This document shows, piece by piece, positions 23,946 through 32,251 of a DNA stretch of 46,750 bases. The position numbers and the translations under genes were made by a program. The notes below the pieces were generated by a model that worked only from the letters and a program-made list of their open reading frames with translations, was not told the DNA's origin and did no database searches. The stretch is from CAZTDU01 sp050248795 (GTDB lineage: Bacteria; Pseudomonadota; Gammaproteobacteria; Burkholderiales; SG8-39). The first letter of the stretch is position 1, and each line of letters begins with the position of its first letter. The DNA lies in assembly GCA_050248795.1 (NCBI GenBank), contig JBFWRS010000028.1, positions 1 through 46,750 on the forward strand. The letters are read 5' to 3'.

Positions 23946-24803
23946 TTGCCCGCCACGCCAGACGCCGACGTACGCCTGCGCGCGATCCTGCTGATGATCG
24001 CGGCGATGGCGCTGTTCGCGTCCATGGACGCGATCAACAAGACGCTGACGCAGGGCTACGGCGTGCCGCAGATCATGGCGGTGCGCTTCGCGGTGTTCGT
24101 CGTCATCGCCTGCCTGATCGCGCGCCGCGGGCCGTGGCTGGTGCTGAAGACGCGCGCGCCGTGGTGGCAGGCGGTGCGCACCTTCGTGCTGCTGGGCGAG
24201 ATGTTCTGCTTCGTGCTGTCGTTCCGCTACGTGCCGCTCGCCGACGTGCACGCGGTCGCCGCTGCCGCGCCGCTGCTCGCCACCGCGCTGGCGGCGTGGT
24301 TCCTGAAGGAGCGCGTGGACGCGGTGGGCTGGGTGCTGGTGGTGGGCGGGCTGGTCGGCGCGGCGCTGGTGGTCGGCCCCGCCTTCGACAGCTTCGGCCC
24401 GGCGATGTGGCTGGCGGTGGCCGGCACGGTGCTGTGGGCGCTCTACCAGGTGCTGACGCGCATCGTCGCCGGCCTGGACGACGCCAACATCACGTCGCTG
24501 CACACGCCGCTGGTCGGCATCGTGGTGCTTGGTGCGATCGCCATGTTCGACTGGCGATCGCCCGACGCGCTCGGCTGGCTGCTGATGACCGCCGGCGGCG
24601 TGCTGGGCGCGCTCGCGCACCTCGCCATGATCCATGCGCTGACGCGGGCGCCGGCAAGCGAACTGCAGCCGTACAACTATTTCCTGCTGGTGTTCGCCAC
24701 GCTGCTGGGCGCGATCATCTACGGCGACCTGCCGGGCTTCTGGACCTGGTTCGGCGCAGGCATCGTCGTGCTGTGCGGCATTGCGGCGATGCGGCGGCGC
24801 TAG
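23946..24803 (+). CDS. DMT-superfamily (EamA) transporter
   Basis: A 285-residue inner-membrane protein with ten hydrophobic helices arranged as two EamA repeats (about residues 12-140 and 150-283). Landmarks are the first helix AILLMIAAMALFASMDAINK, RFAVFVVIACLIARRG, and the glycine-rich helix ending PLADVHAVAAAAPLLATAL before FLKERVDAVGWVLVVGGLVGA. Such proteins usually export amino acids, purines or other small metabolites. The TTG 23946 start gives a complete first helix; a GTG or ATG alternative further in would cut it. Confidence 0.85.
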   Translation: MPATPDADVRLRAILLMIAAMALFASMDAINKTLTQGYGVPQIMAVRFAVFVVIACLIARRGPWLVLKTRAPWWQAVRTFVLLGEMFCFVLSFRYVPLADVHAVAAAAPLLATALAAWFLKERVDAVGWVLVVGGLVGAALVVGPAFDSFGPAMWLAVAGTVLWALYQVLTRIVAGLDDANITSLHTPLVGIVVLGAIAMFDWRSPDALGWLLMTAGGVLGALAHLAMIHALTRAPASELQPYNYFLLVFATLLGAIIYGDLPGFWTWFGAGIVVLCGIAAMRRR

Positions 24804-24814
24804 CCGCGCGTCGC

Positions 24815-24820
24815 TATACT
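24815..24820 (+). promoter_or_regulatory. -10 box TATACT six bases before the GNAT start
   Basis: TATACT (five of six consensus bases) ends 6 bases before GTG 24827, so transcription could start at or next to the start codon and give a leaderless mRNA. No clear -35 box was found. Confidence 0.4.
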
Positions 24821-24826
24821 CGCGCA

Positions 24827-25327
24827 GTGACTACCGCCAAGCCGCCGACGCTGGCGATACGGCCCGCGCGGCGCGAGGACTGCCGCGTGCTGCACGCGCT
24901 GGTACGCGCGCTTGCCGAGTACGAAAAGCTCGCCCATGTGGCGGTCGGCACCGAGGCCGAGCTGTGCGCGGAACTGTTCGGCGAACGCCCGGTGATCGAG
25001 GCGGCGATCGCGTGGGAAGGCGACGCCGCAGTGGGCTTCGCGCTGTGGTTCCACAGCTATTCGACGTTCCTCGCCCGCCGCGGCCTGTGGCTCGAGGACC
25101 TGTTCGTCGTGCCCGCAGCGCGCGGCCGCGGCTATGGCAAGGCGCTATTGCGGCACTGCGCGTCGCACGCGGTGGCGCGCGGCTGCGGGCGCTTCGAGTG
25201 GAGCGTGCTCGACTGGAACACGCCGTCGATCGATTTCTACCGCGCCGCCGGCGCCGAGGTGCTGCCCGACTGGAAGATCTGCCGCATGACCGGCGCGGCG
25301 CTGCAGGCGTTCGCTCAGGCGCGCTGA
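24827..25327 (+). CDS. GNAT N-acetyltransferase, diamine/thialysine acetyltransferase-like
   Basis: A 166-residue single GNAT domain. The acetyl-CoA loop is RGRGYG at 99-104 after LWLEDLFVVPAA. The FHSYSTFLARRG segment closely follows the pattern of spermidine/thialysine acetyltransferases (SSAT family). VLDWNTPSIDFYRAAGAEV is the usual last helix-strand. A polyamine-like or amino acid side-chain amine is the likely acceptor. GTG 24827 is the only good start. The 3' end overlaps the convergent thioesterase gene by 13 bases. Confidence 0.8.
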   Translation: MTTAKPPTLAIRPARREDCRVLHALVRALAEYEKLAHVAVGTEAELCAELFGERPVIEAAIAWEGDAAVGFALWFHSYSTFLARRGLWLEDLFVVPAARGRGYGKALLRHCASHAVARGCGRFEWSVLDWNTPSIDFYRAAGAEVLPDWKICRMTGAALQAFAQAR

Positions 25328-25815
25328 CGCGGCGGGTGCGCACTGATGACGTGGCCGAGCTGCCAGGGCCGCGGCAGCACCGCGTGCGCGGCCTTCACCG
25401 CGGCAAGGCGATCGGCGAGCTCCTGCGGCATTGGCGCGGTGCGGCGCGTCGCCATCGACACGTACGCGGACACCGATTCGTAGGACGCGGCGACGTAGCC
25501 CTCGCCGGCATGGAACATTTCCTCGAAGAAATGGATCCGCTTGGCGTCGAAGTCGATCAGCCGCGCCTCGAACCTGAGCTCGTCGCCCGCCTTCACCTCG
25601 CGCAGGAAGTTGAGGTGGGATTCGAGCGCGAAGGTGCTCGAGGCGTGCCGCTCGCGGAATTCGGGCGTCAGGCCGAGGAACTGGAAGAACGATTCGGCCG
25701 CGTTGTCGAAGGCGACATGGTAGTAGCCGACGTTCATGTGGCCGTTGTAGTCGATCCATTCGGCGCGCACGCGCTCGCGCGCGGTCGCGAAGGGCACGGG
25801 TATCGAGTCCGGCAT
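25315..25815 (-). CDS. Hotdog-fold acyl-CoA thioesterase (4-HBT type)
   Basis: A 166-residue hotdog protein. WIDYNGHMNVGYYHVAFDNAAESFF contains the family's catalytic-region pattern (D-Y-N-x-H-M-N), followed by FALESHLNFLREVKAGDELRF and HFFEEMFHAGEG. It probably hydrolyses short acyl- or aroyl-CoAs in the cytoplasm. It is divergent from the acyl-CoA ligase gene at 25930 with a 114-base shared gap, which fits a counterpart role in CoA recycling, though that is inference. The gap holds a TAAGAT -10-like box (25893-25898) for the ligase operon and a 12-bp GGCGCATGCGCC palindrome (25868-25879). Confidence 0.8.
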   Translation of the reverse strand: MPDSIPVPFATARERVRAEWIDYNGHMNVGYYHVAFDNAAESFFQFLGLTPEFRERHASSTFALESHLNFLREVKAGDELRFEARLIDFDAKRIHFFEEMFHAGEGYVAASYESVSAYVSMATRRTAPMPQELADRLAAVKAAHAVLPRPWQLGHVISAHPPRQRA

Positions 25816-25929
25816 GGCTGCAGCATAGCGCAGCCCGGCGTCCGGGGCGGCGAGCCGGCCCACGCGGGGCGCATGCGCCGCCGATATGTGTGTAAGATTT
25901 CGCCCGGATCCTTCTGGAGGGGGACAACG

Positions 25930-27906
25930 ATGGCGGAGAAATCTTCCGGCCTCGACAAGCTCGATACGCTGGATACGTTTCCAAAGCTGCTCGAGCATCA
26001 TGCCAAGGTGCGCCCGGACCTGCCGGCGATGCGCGAGAAGGACCTTGGCATCTGGCAGACCTGGACCTGGCACGCGTTCGCCGAAGAGGTGCGCGCGCTG
26101 GCGTGCGGCCTCGCCGCCCAGGGGTTCAAGCGCGGCGACCACCTGGCGATCATCGGCGACAACCGGCCCCGGCTCTACGCCACCGTGTGCGCGGCGCAGG
26201 CGCTGGGCGGTATCCCGGTGCCGCTTTACCAGGACGCAGTGGCAGCCGAGATGGCGTTCCCGATCCTGAACGCGGAAATCGAGCACGCGGTGGCCGAGGA
26301 CCAGGAACAGGTGGACAAGCTGCTCGAGATCATGCCGAAGTGCCCTTCGCTCGCGCACATCTATTACGACGACCCGCGCGGCATGCGCCACTACACGCAG
26401 CCCCAGCTGATGCCCTACGAGCGCCTGCTCGAGATCGGCAGGGAATCGTACCGGCGCGATCCGGCATTCCTCGAAACCGAGATCGCGAAGGGATCGGGCG
26501 ATGACACGGCGGCGATGTTCTTCACCTCCGGGACCACCGGGAACCCCAAGGGCGTGGTGCTGACGCACCATGCGCTGATCGACCGCGCGAAGGCGGCGGC
26601 GGAGATGGAGGGCCTGAGCGACCGCGACGTGGTGCTCGCCTACCTGCCGCCGGCGTGGATCGGCCAGAACATCTTTTCCTACGCGCAGCCTTTCGTGACC
26701 GGCTACTGCATCTGCTGCCCGGAATCGGCGGAAACCGTGATGAACGACATGCGGGAGATCGGGCCGACGTACTACTTCGCCCCGCCGCGCGTGCTCGAGG
26801 CGCTGCTGACGCAGGTGTCGATCCGCATGGAGGACGCAAGTAGCCTGAAGCGCGGCATGTACCGCTACTTCATGGACCTCGCGCAGCGCGTCGGCGGCGC
26901 CATCCTCGACGGCAAGCCGGTCGATGCGCTCGACCGCCTGCGTTACCGCATCGGCGACTTCTTCGTCTACGGCCCGCTGCGCAACGTGCTCGGCATGAGC
27001 CGGGTGCGCGTCGCCTACACCGCCGGGGAGGCGATAGGCCCGGACCTGTTCCGGTTCTACCGCTCCATCGGCATCAACCTGAAGCAGCTCTACGGCTCCA
27101 CCGAGACCAGCGTGTTCGTCTGCATCCAGCCCGACGGGCAGGTGAAGTCCGACACCGTCGGCCCGGCGGTGAGGGGCGTGGAACTGAAGTTCACGCCGCA
27201 GCGCGAATTGCTCATCCGCTCGCCGGGGCTTTTCAAGGAGTACTACAAGAACCCGCAGGCGACGATGGAGGCGAAGGACGCCGAGGGCTGGTTCCACACC
27301 GGCGACGCCGGCTACTTCGACCAGGACGGGCACCTCAAGATCATCGACCGCGTGAAGGACGTGGGCAAGCTCGCCGACGGCACGCTGTTCGCGCCGAAGT
27401 ACCTGGAGAACAAGCTGAAGTTCTTCCCGTACGTCAAGGAAGCGGTGATGTTCGGCAACGGCCTGGAGCGCGTCTGCGCCTTCGTCAACATCGACATGGA
27501 GGCGGTCGGCAACTGGGCCGAGAAGCGCAACCTGCCGTACTCGGGCTACACCGATCTCGCCTCGCGCGACGAGGTGTACGCGCTGGTGCGCGAATGCATC
27601 GAGAAGGTCAATGCCGACCTCGCGCAGGAGCCGGAGCTTGCGCGATCCCAGATCCAGCGCTTCCTGATACTGCACAAGGAGCTGGACGCAGACGATGGCG
27701 AACTTACGCGCACCAGCAAGGTTCGGCGCGGCGCGATCGCCGAGAAGTACCACGAGCTGGTGGCTGCCCTGTACGATGGCCGCGACATGGTCCACATAGA
27801 CGCGCAGGTGAAGTACGAGGACGGGCGCACCGGCATGCTGTCGGCAGACCTCAAGGTGCGCGATGCGAGGACCTTCAGCGCGGACCAGGTGAAGAAGGCG
27901 GCATGA
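25930..27906 (+). CDS. AMP-forming acyl-CoA ligase (long-chain type)
   Basis: A 658-residue adenylate-forming enzyme. The ATP loop FTSGTTGNPKG is at 198-208. VLAYLPPAWIGQN is the linker typical of long-chain acyl-CoA synthetases. QLYGSTET is the adenine/acid-binding segment. GWFHTGDAGYFD and IIDRVKDVGKLADGT give the ribose-binding Asp and hinge. It activates an organic acid to its CoA thioester with ATP. It is first in an operon with a complete Liv-type ABC transporter (livG overlaps by ATGA) and a PaaK-like ligase, so the imported compound is the likely substrate; aromatic or aryl-aliphatic acids are possible. The GGAGGGGG ribosome site precedes ATG 25930. Confidence 0.88.
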   Translation: MAEKSSGLDKLDTLDTFPKLLEHHAKVRPDLPAMREKDLGIWQTWTWHAFAEEVRALACGLAAQGFKRGDHLAIIGDNRPRLYATVCAAQALGGIPVPLYQDAVAAEMAFPILNAEIEHAVAEDQEQVDKLLEIMPKCPSLAHIYYDDPRGMRHYTQPQLMPYERLLEIGRESYRRDPAFLETEIAKGSGDDTAAMFFTSGTTGNPKGVVLTHHALIDRAKAAAEMEGLSDRDVVLAYLPPAWIGQNIFSYAQPFVTGYCICCPESAETVMNDMREIGPTYYFAPPRVLEALLTQVSIRMEDASSLKRGMYRYFMDLAQRVGGAILDGKPVDALDRLRYRIGDFFVYGPLRNVLGMSRVRVAYTAGEAIGPDLFRFYRSIGINLKQLYGSTETSVFVCIQPDGQVKSDTVGPAVRGVELKFTPQRELLIRSPGLFKEYYKNPQATMEAKDAEGWFHTGDAGYFDQDGHLKIIDRVKDVGKLADGTLFAPKYLENKLKFFPYVKEAVMFGNGLERVCAFVNIDMEAVGNWAEKRNLPYSGYTDLASRDEVYALVRECIEKVNADLAQEPELARSQIQRFLILHKELDADDGELTRTSKVRRGAIAEKYHELVAALYDGRDMVHIDAQVKYEDGRTGMLSADLKVRDARTFSADQVKKAA

Positions 27907-28694
27907 GCTCGCGCGCGCACCCGATAGGCGACGTCATCCTGTCGGTGGAGAACGTCTCGCTTTCCTTCGGCGGCGTGAAGGCGCTGTCGGACGTGTCCTT
28001 CGACGTGCGCGAGCACGAGGTGCGGGCGATCATCGGTCCCAACGGCGCGGGCAAGAGCTCGATGCTGAACGTCATCAACGGCGTCTACCACCCGCAGCAG
28101 GGGACGATCCGGTTCCTCGGCCGGACCTACCACGACATGGACCCGCACGAGACCGCGCTGAGCGGAATTGCGCGAACGTTCCAGAACCTGGCGCTGTTCA
28201 AGGGCATGTCGGTGCTGGAAAACATCCTTACCGGCCGCAACCTGCGCATGCATTCGAACATCCTGCTGCAGGCGCTGCGATTCGGGCCGGCGCTGAAGGA
28301 GGAGATCGAGCACCGCGCGGCAGTCGAGCACATCATCGATTTCCTCGAGATCCAGGCCTACCGCAAGACGCCGGTGGGCCGCCTGCCCTACGGCCTGCAA
28401 AAGCGCGTCGACCTGGCGCGCGCGCTGGCGATGGAGCCGCGGGTGCTGCTGCTGGACGAACCCATGGCCGGCATGAACGTCGAGGAAAAGCAGGACATGT
28501 GCCGCTTCATCCTCGACGTGAACGACCATTTCGGCACCACCATCGTGCTGATCGAGCACGACATGGGCGTGGTGATGGACATCTCGGACCGCGTCGTCGT
28601 GCTCGATTACGGCAGGAAGATCGGCGACGGCAGCCCGGACGAGGTGCGTGCCAACCAGGCGGTCGTCGATGCCTACCTCGGCGTGAGCCACTGA
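27903..28694 (+). CDS. livG: Branched-chain amino acid-type ABC transporter ATPase LivG
   Basis: A 263-residue ATPase. Walker A is GPNGAGKS at 45-52, the signature loop is LPYGLQKRVDLARAL, Walker B is VLLLDEPMAG, and the switch is LIEHDMGVVMDISD. The LivG-specific insert with ARTFQNLALFKGMSVLENIL is present. It energises import through LivHM at the inner membrane. It overlaps the ligase stop by ATGA. The 25-base gap to livH contains a small AACGC/GCGTT hairpin. Confidence 0.92.
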   Translation: MSSRAHPIGDVILSVENVSLSFGGVKALSDVSFDVREHEVRAIIGPNGAGKSSMLNVINGVYHPQQGTIRFLGRTYHDMDPHETALSGIARTFQNLALFKGMSVLENILTGRNLRMHSNILLQALRFGPALKEEIEHRAAVEHIIDFLEIQAYRKTPVGRLPYGLQKRVDLARALAMEPRVLLLDEPMAGMNVEEKQDMCRFILDVNDHFGTTIVLIEHDMGVVMDISDRVVVLDYGRKIGDGSPDEVRANQAVVDAYLGVSH

Positions 28695-28719
28695 TGAAAC
28701 GCACTCGAGCGTTAGAACC

Positions 28720-29721
28720 ATGAAGAAGAACTGGCCGGTTTTCCTGCTCATCGCGGTGCTCGTCATCGGCCTCGCGCTGCCGCTCGCCACCGGCGCCGCC
28801 CCGGTCGGTTTCTACGTCGAGGTGCTGCTCGGCGGCCTGATGACCGGGGTGCTCTATTCGCTGGTGGCGATGGGCTTCGCGCTGATCTTCAAGGCTTCGG
28901 GCGTGTTCAACTTCGCGCAGGGCGCGATGGTGCTGTTTGCGGCGCTGGCGGTGGCGCGCCTCGCCGAGCGCATGCCGCTGTGGGCGGCGATCCTCGTCGG
29001 CATCGTCATCATGGTCGTGGTCGCCATCCTCGTCGAGCGGCTGGTGCTGCGGCCGCTGGTCAACCAGGAGGGCATCGCGCTGTTCATGGCGACGCTCGGC
29101 GTCACCTACTTCTTGGACGGCTTCGGCCAGACGGTCTGGGGCAGCGACATCTACGAGATCAACCTGGGCATACCCAAGGAACCGGTGATGGTGCTGGAGA
29201 ACGTGTTCCAGGGCGGGATCCTGGTCAACAAGGAGGACTTCGTCGCCGCGCTGGTCGCCGGCGTGCTGGTGGCGGGCCTCGCGCTCTTTTTCCAGAAGAC
29301 CCCCACCGGCCGCGCGCTGCGCGCGGTGGCCGATGACCACCAGGCGGCGCAGTCGATCGGCATCCCGCTGAACCGCATGTGGGTGATCGTCTGGTCGGTG
29401 GCGGGCATCGTCGCCCTGGTTGCCGGCGTGATCTGGGGCTCGCGGCTGGGCGTGCAGTTCTCGATCTCGCTGGTGGCGCTGAAGGCGCTGCCGGTGGTGA
29501 TCCTCGGCGGCCTCACTTCGGTGACCGGCGCCATCGTCGGCGGCCTGATCATCGGTGTCGGCGAGAAAATGGCCGAGGTGTTCCTCGGCCCGGTCCTGGT
29601 GCAGGCGTTCGACCTCGCCGGCGGCGGCATCGAGAACTGGTTCGCCTACGTCCTCGCGCTGCTGTTCCTGCTGGTGCGGCCCGAGGGGCTGTTCGGCGAA
29701 AAACACATCGATCGGGTCTAG
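28720..29721 (+). CDS. livH: ABC transporter permease LivH
   Basis: A 333-residue inner-membrane permease with about eight hydrophobic helices. Typical LivH segments are GGLMTGVLYSLVAMGFALIF, SGVFNFAQGAMVLFAAL, the cytoplasmic coupling region PTGRALRAVADDHQAAQSIG, and LKALPVVILGGLTSVTGAIVGG. It partners LivM in the Liv-type importer. It lies 2 bases before livM. Confidence 0.9.
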   Translation: MKKNWPVFLLIAVLVIGLALPLATGAAPVGFYVEVLLGGLMTGVLYSLVAMGFALIFKASGVFNFAQGAMVLFAALAVARLAERMPLWAAILVGIVIMVVVAILVERLVLRPLVNQEGIALFMATLGVTYFLDGFGQTVWGSDIYEINLGIPKEPVMVLENVFQGGILVNKEDFVAALVAGVLVAGLALFFQKTPTGRALRAVADDHQAAQSIGIPLNRMWVIVWSVAGIVALVAGVIWGSRLGVQFSISLVALKALPVVILGGLTSVTGAIVGGLIIGVGEKMAEVFLGPVLVQAFDLAGGGIENWFAYVLALLFLLVRPEGLFGEKHIDRV

Positions 29722-29723
29722 CC

Positions 29724-30788
29724 ATGTTCTACCGCGAAAACGGGCAGTTCAAATCGAGCTACGCGGCGGACCAGCAGCTGCTGCCCATCCTGCAGGACCG
29801 CATGTTCATGTTCGCGATCATCGCGTTCGCGTTCCTGGTCGTGCCCTTCGTCGCCAGCGACTACCTGTTCCTGTCGCTGCTGATCCCGTTCCTGATCCTC
29901 GCGCTCGCCGCCATCGGCCTGAACCTGGTGGTCGGCTACTGCGGGCAGATCTCCATCGGCCACGCCGCATTCATGGCGGTGGGGGCGTACGCGGCGTACA
30001 ACATCGCGCTGCGCATCCCGCAGCTGAACTTCCTCGTGGTGCTGGTGCTGGCGGGGCTGATCGCCGCGGCGGTGGGGATGCTGTTCGGCATTCCGAGCCT
30101 GCGCATCAAGGGCCTGTACCTCGCGGTGGCGACGCTGGGCGCGCAGTTCTTCCTCGACTGGCTGTTCGCGCGGGTGAAGTGGTTCACCAACTATGCGCCC
30201 TCGGGCTCGGTGTCCACCGCGCCCATCGAGATGTTCGGCTGGAAGATTGACACGCCGGCCGAGAAGTACGTGTTCCTGCTGGCGGTGCTGATCGTGTTCA
30301 CCGTGCTGGCGCGAAACCTGGTGCGCGGCCACATCGGCCGCACCTGGATGGCGATCCGCGACATGGACGTCGCCGCCGAGGTGATCGGCATCCGGCCGGT
30401 GTATGCCAAGCTCTCCGCGTTCGCGGTCAGTTCCTTCTACGTCGGGGTCGCGGGCGCCTTGTGGGGCTTCGTGCACCTGAGCGCCTGGGAGCCGCTGGCG
30501 TTCAACCTGACGCTGTCGCTGAACCTCCTGTTCATGATCATCATCGGCGGCATGGGCTCGATCCTTGGCAGCTACTTCGGCGCCGCATTCATCGTCGTGC
30601 TGCCGATCCTGCTCAACCAGGCGCCGCAATGGCTCGGCATCCCCGTGTCCACGGCGATGACGTCGCACCTGGAATTCATGATATTCGGCGCCCTGATCGT
30701 GTTCTTCCTGATCGTCGAGCCGCACGGGCTGGCCCGCCTGTGGGCGATAGGCAAGGAGAAGCTGAGGCTGTGGCCGTTCCCACACTGA
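29724..30788 (+). CDS. livM: ABC transporter permease LivM
   Basis: A 354-residue inner-membrane permease. Landmarks are ALAAIGLNLVVGYCGQISIGHAAFMAVGAY, LRIKGLYLAVATLG, the coupling helix IGRTWMAIRDMDVAAEVIGI and IIGGMGSILGSYFGA. The N-terminus is extended by about 30 polar residues relative to the first membrane helix. It follows livH by 2 bases. A 70-base gap with a hairpin and a strong ribosome site leads to livK. Confidence 0.9.
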   Translation: MFYRENGQFKSSYAADQQLLPILQDRMFMFAIIAFAFLVVPFVASDYLFLSLLIPFLILALAAIGLNLVVGYCGQISIGHAAFMAVGAYAAYNIALRIPQLNFLVVLVLAGLIAAAVGMLFGIPSLRIKGLYLAVATLGAQFFLDWLFARVKWFTNYAPSGSVSTAPIEMFGWKIDTPAEKYVFLLAVLIVFTVLARNLVRGHIGRTWMAIRDMDVAAEVIGIRPVYAKLSAFAVSSFYVGVAGALWGFVHLSAWEPLAFNLTLSLNLLFMIIIGGMGSILGSYFGAAFIVVLPILLNQAPQWLGIPVSTAMTSHLEFMIFGALIVFFLIVEPHGLARLWAIGKEKLRLWPFPH

Positions 30789-30815
30789 TGGAGCGGAGTT
30801 ATCATGGTGTCAAGT

Positions 30816-30833
30816 CCGCGGAGGCTCCCGCGG
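30816..30833. repeat. Hairpin ahead of the binding-protein gene
   Basis: CCGCGG (30816-30821) and CCGCGG (30828-30833) pair around AGGCTC, just before the AGGAGGAGG ribosome site of livK. It may protect a processed livK mRNA 5' end, as binding proteins are usually needed in excess. It has no terminator features. Confidence 0.35.
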
Positions 30834-30858
30834 CGAAACCCCTAGGAGGAGGATCGAA

Positions 30859-32187
30859 ATGAAGCTGAAGACCGCAGCAGTCCTGGCAGTCGCCGTGGCA
30901 TCCGCGCTCGGCGCAGGCGTCGCTCAGGCGCAGGCCAAGGAGCAGTTCTTTCCCGTGCTGTCCTACCGCACCGGGCCGTACGCACCCAACGGGGTGCCTT
31001 TCGCCAATGGCTACGTCGACTACCTGAAGCTCGTCAATGCGCGCGACGGCGGCATCAACGGCGTCAGGATCGCGTTCGAGGAGTGCGAGACCGGCTACGC
31101 CACCGACCGCGGCGTCGAGTGCTACGAGCGACTGAAGGGCAAGGGGCCGACCGGCGCGACCGCATTCCACCCGCTGTCCACCGGCATCACTTTCGCGCTG
31201 ACGGACAAGTCCTTCAACGACAAGATCCCAATCATCACGACCGGGTACGGACGCGCGGACTCGGTGGATGGCAGCGTGTTCGGCTGGAACTTCCCGCTCG
31301 GCGGCACCTACTGGGATGCAGCGGACATGCTGGTGCAGCACGTCGGCAAGTTGAACGGCGGCGTGGACAAGCTCAAGGGCAAGAAGATCGCCCTCGTCTA
31401 CCACGACTCGCCCTACGGCAAGGAGCCGATCGCGCTGCTCGAGCAGCGTGCCAAGTTCCACGGCTACCAGTTGCTGCTGCTGCCAGTGACGCACCCCGGC
31501 GTGGAGCAGAAAGCCACCTGGCTGCAGATCCGCCAGCAGCGCCCTGACTACGTGTTCCTGTGGGGCTGGGGGGTGATGAACTCCACGGCGATCAAGGAAG
31601 CGGTTGCCACCGGCTATCCGCGCGACAAGATGTACGGCGTGTGGTGGTCCGGCGCCGAGCCTGACGTCACCCCGGCCGGGGCAGGCGCCAAGGGGTACAA
31701 CGCACTGGTGTTCTTTGCGCCTGCCGGCCAGGGCCAGGTGCACAAGGACATGATCAAGTACGTGTACGACAAGGGCCAGGGCTCGGGCAAGAAGACGGAG
31801 ATCGGCGAGGTGCTGTACAACCGCGGCCTCGCAGCGGCCCTGGTCACCGTCGAGGCGGTCAAGCGCGCCCAGATCCGGTACGGCAAGAAGCCGCTGACGG
31901 GCGAGCAGGTGCGCTGGGGACTGGAGAACATGGCGCTGGACGATGCGGCGATCAAGAAGCTCGGCTTCGACGGTTTCATGGTGCCGGTGTCGACCAGTTG
32001 CGTGAACCATTCCGGCGAGGCGCAGTCCCGGATCCATACCTGGGACGGCAAGCGCTGGGTGCTCGGCAAGGACGTATACCGTGCCGACAATTCGATCATC
32101 ACGCCGATGATCCGCGCGTCCGCCGCGAAGTACGCGGCGGAGAAGAAGGTCGCCAAGCGCGACTGCGCGAAGGAAAGCCAGCAGTAG
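30859..32187 (+). CDS. livK: Periplasmic substrate-binding protein of the Liv-type transporter
   Basis: A 442-residue exported protein. It has a clear signal peptide MKLKTAAVLAVAVASALGAG ending near AQAQA, then a type I periplasmic-binding fold: FFPVLSYRTGPYAPNGVPFANGYVDYLK, KIALVYHDSPYGKEPIALLE and KATWLQIRQQRPDYVFLWGWG. It is longer than amino acid-binding LivK (about 370) and closer in size to homologues linked to aromatic acid uptake, so the ligand may be an aromatic or other organic acid. The name livK refers to family only. A very strong AGGAGGAGG ribosome site precedes ATG 30859, and a terminator-like hairpin follows the stop. Confidence 0.85.
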   Translation: MKLKTAAVLAVAVASALGAGVAQAQAKEQFFPVLSYRTGPYAPNGVPFANGYVDYLKLVNARDGGINGVRIAFEECETGYATDRGVECYERLKGKGPTGATAFHPLSTGITFALTDKSFNDKIPIITTGYGRADSVDGSVFGWNFPLGGTYWDAADMLVQHVGKLNGGVDKLKGKKIALVYHDSPYGKEPIALLEQRAKFHGYQLLLLPVTHPGVEQKATWLQIRQQRPDYVFLWGWGVMNSTAIKEAVATGYPRDKMYGVWWSGAEPDVTPAGAGAKGYNALVFFAPAGQGQVHKDMIKYVYDKGQGSGKKTEIGEVLYNRGLAAALVTVEAVKRAQIRYGKKPLTGEQVRWGLENMALDDAAIKKLGFDGFMVPVSTSCVNHSGEAQSRIHTWDGKRWVLGKDVYRADNSIITPMIRASAAKYAAEKKVAKRDCAKESQQ

Positions 32188-32196
32188 AACGGCCCG

Positions 32197-32236
32197 CGCC
32201 GGCACCGGGACAGACCCGGTGCCGGCGTTCTTGTTT
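32197..32236 (+). terminator. Intrinsic terminator / attenuator between livK and livF
   Basis: GCCGGCACCGGG (32198-32209) and CCCGGTGCCGGC (32215-32226) form a perfect 12-bp stem, extended to 13 by C32197-G32227, with a five-base loop and a T-rich TTCTTGTTT tail. It lies inside an operon, between the binding protein and livF, so it probably acts as a partial terminator that sets livK above livF. Confidence 0.75.
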
Positions 32237-32251
32237 GCGAGGATGCCGCAG

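Noticed and set aside
24134..24826. Upstream extension of the GNAT frame through the EamA gene
   Set aside because: The translation is R/G-rich nonsense antiparallel to transporter helices; the domain begins at GTG 24827.
32219..32251. GTG 32219 as livF start
   Set aside because: It is within the terminator stem and adds residues not needed by the ATPase fold.
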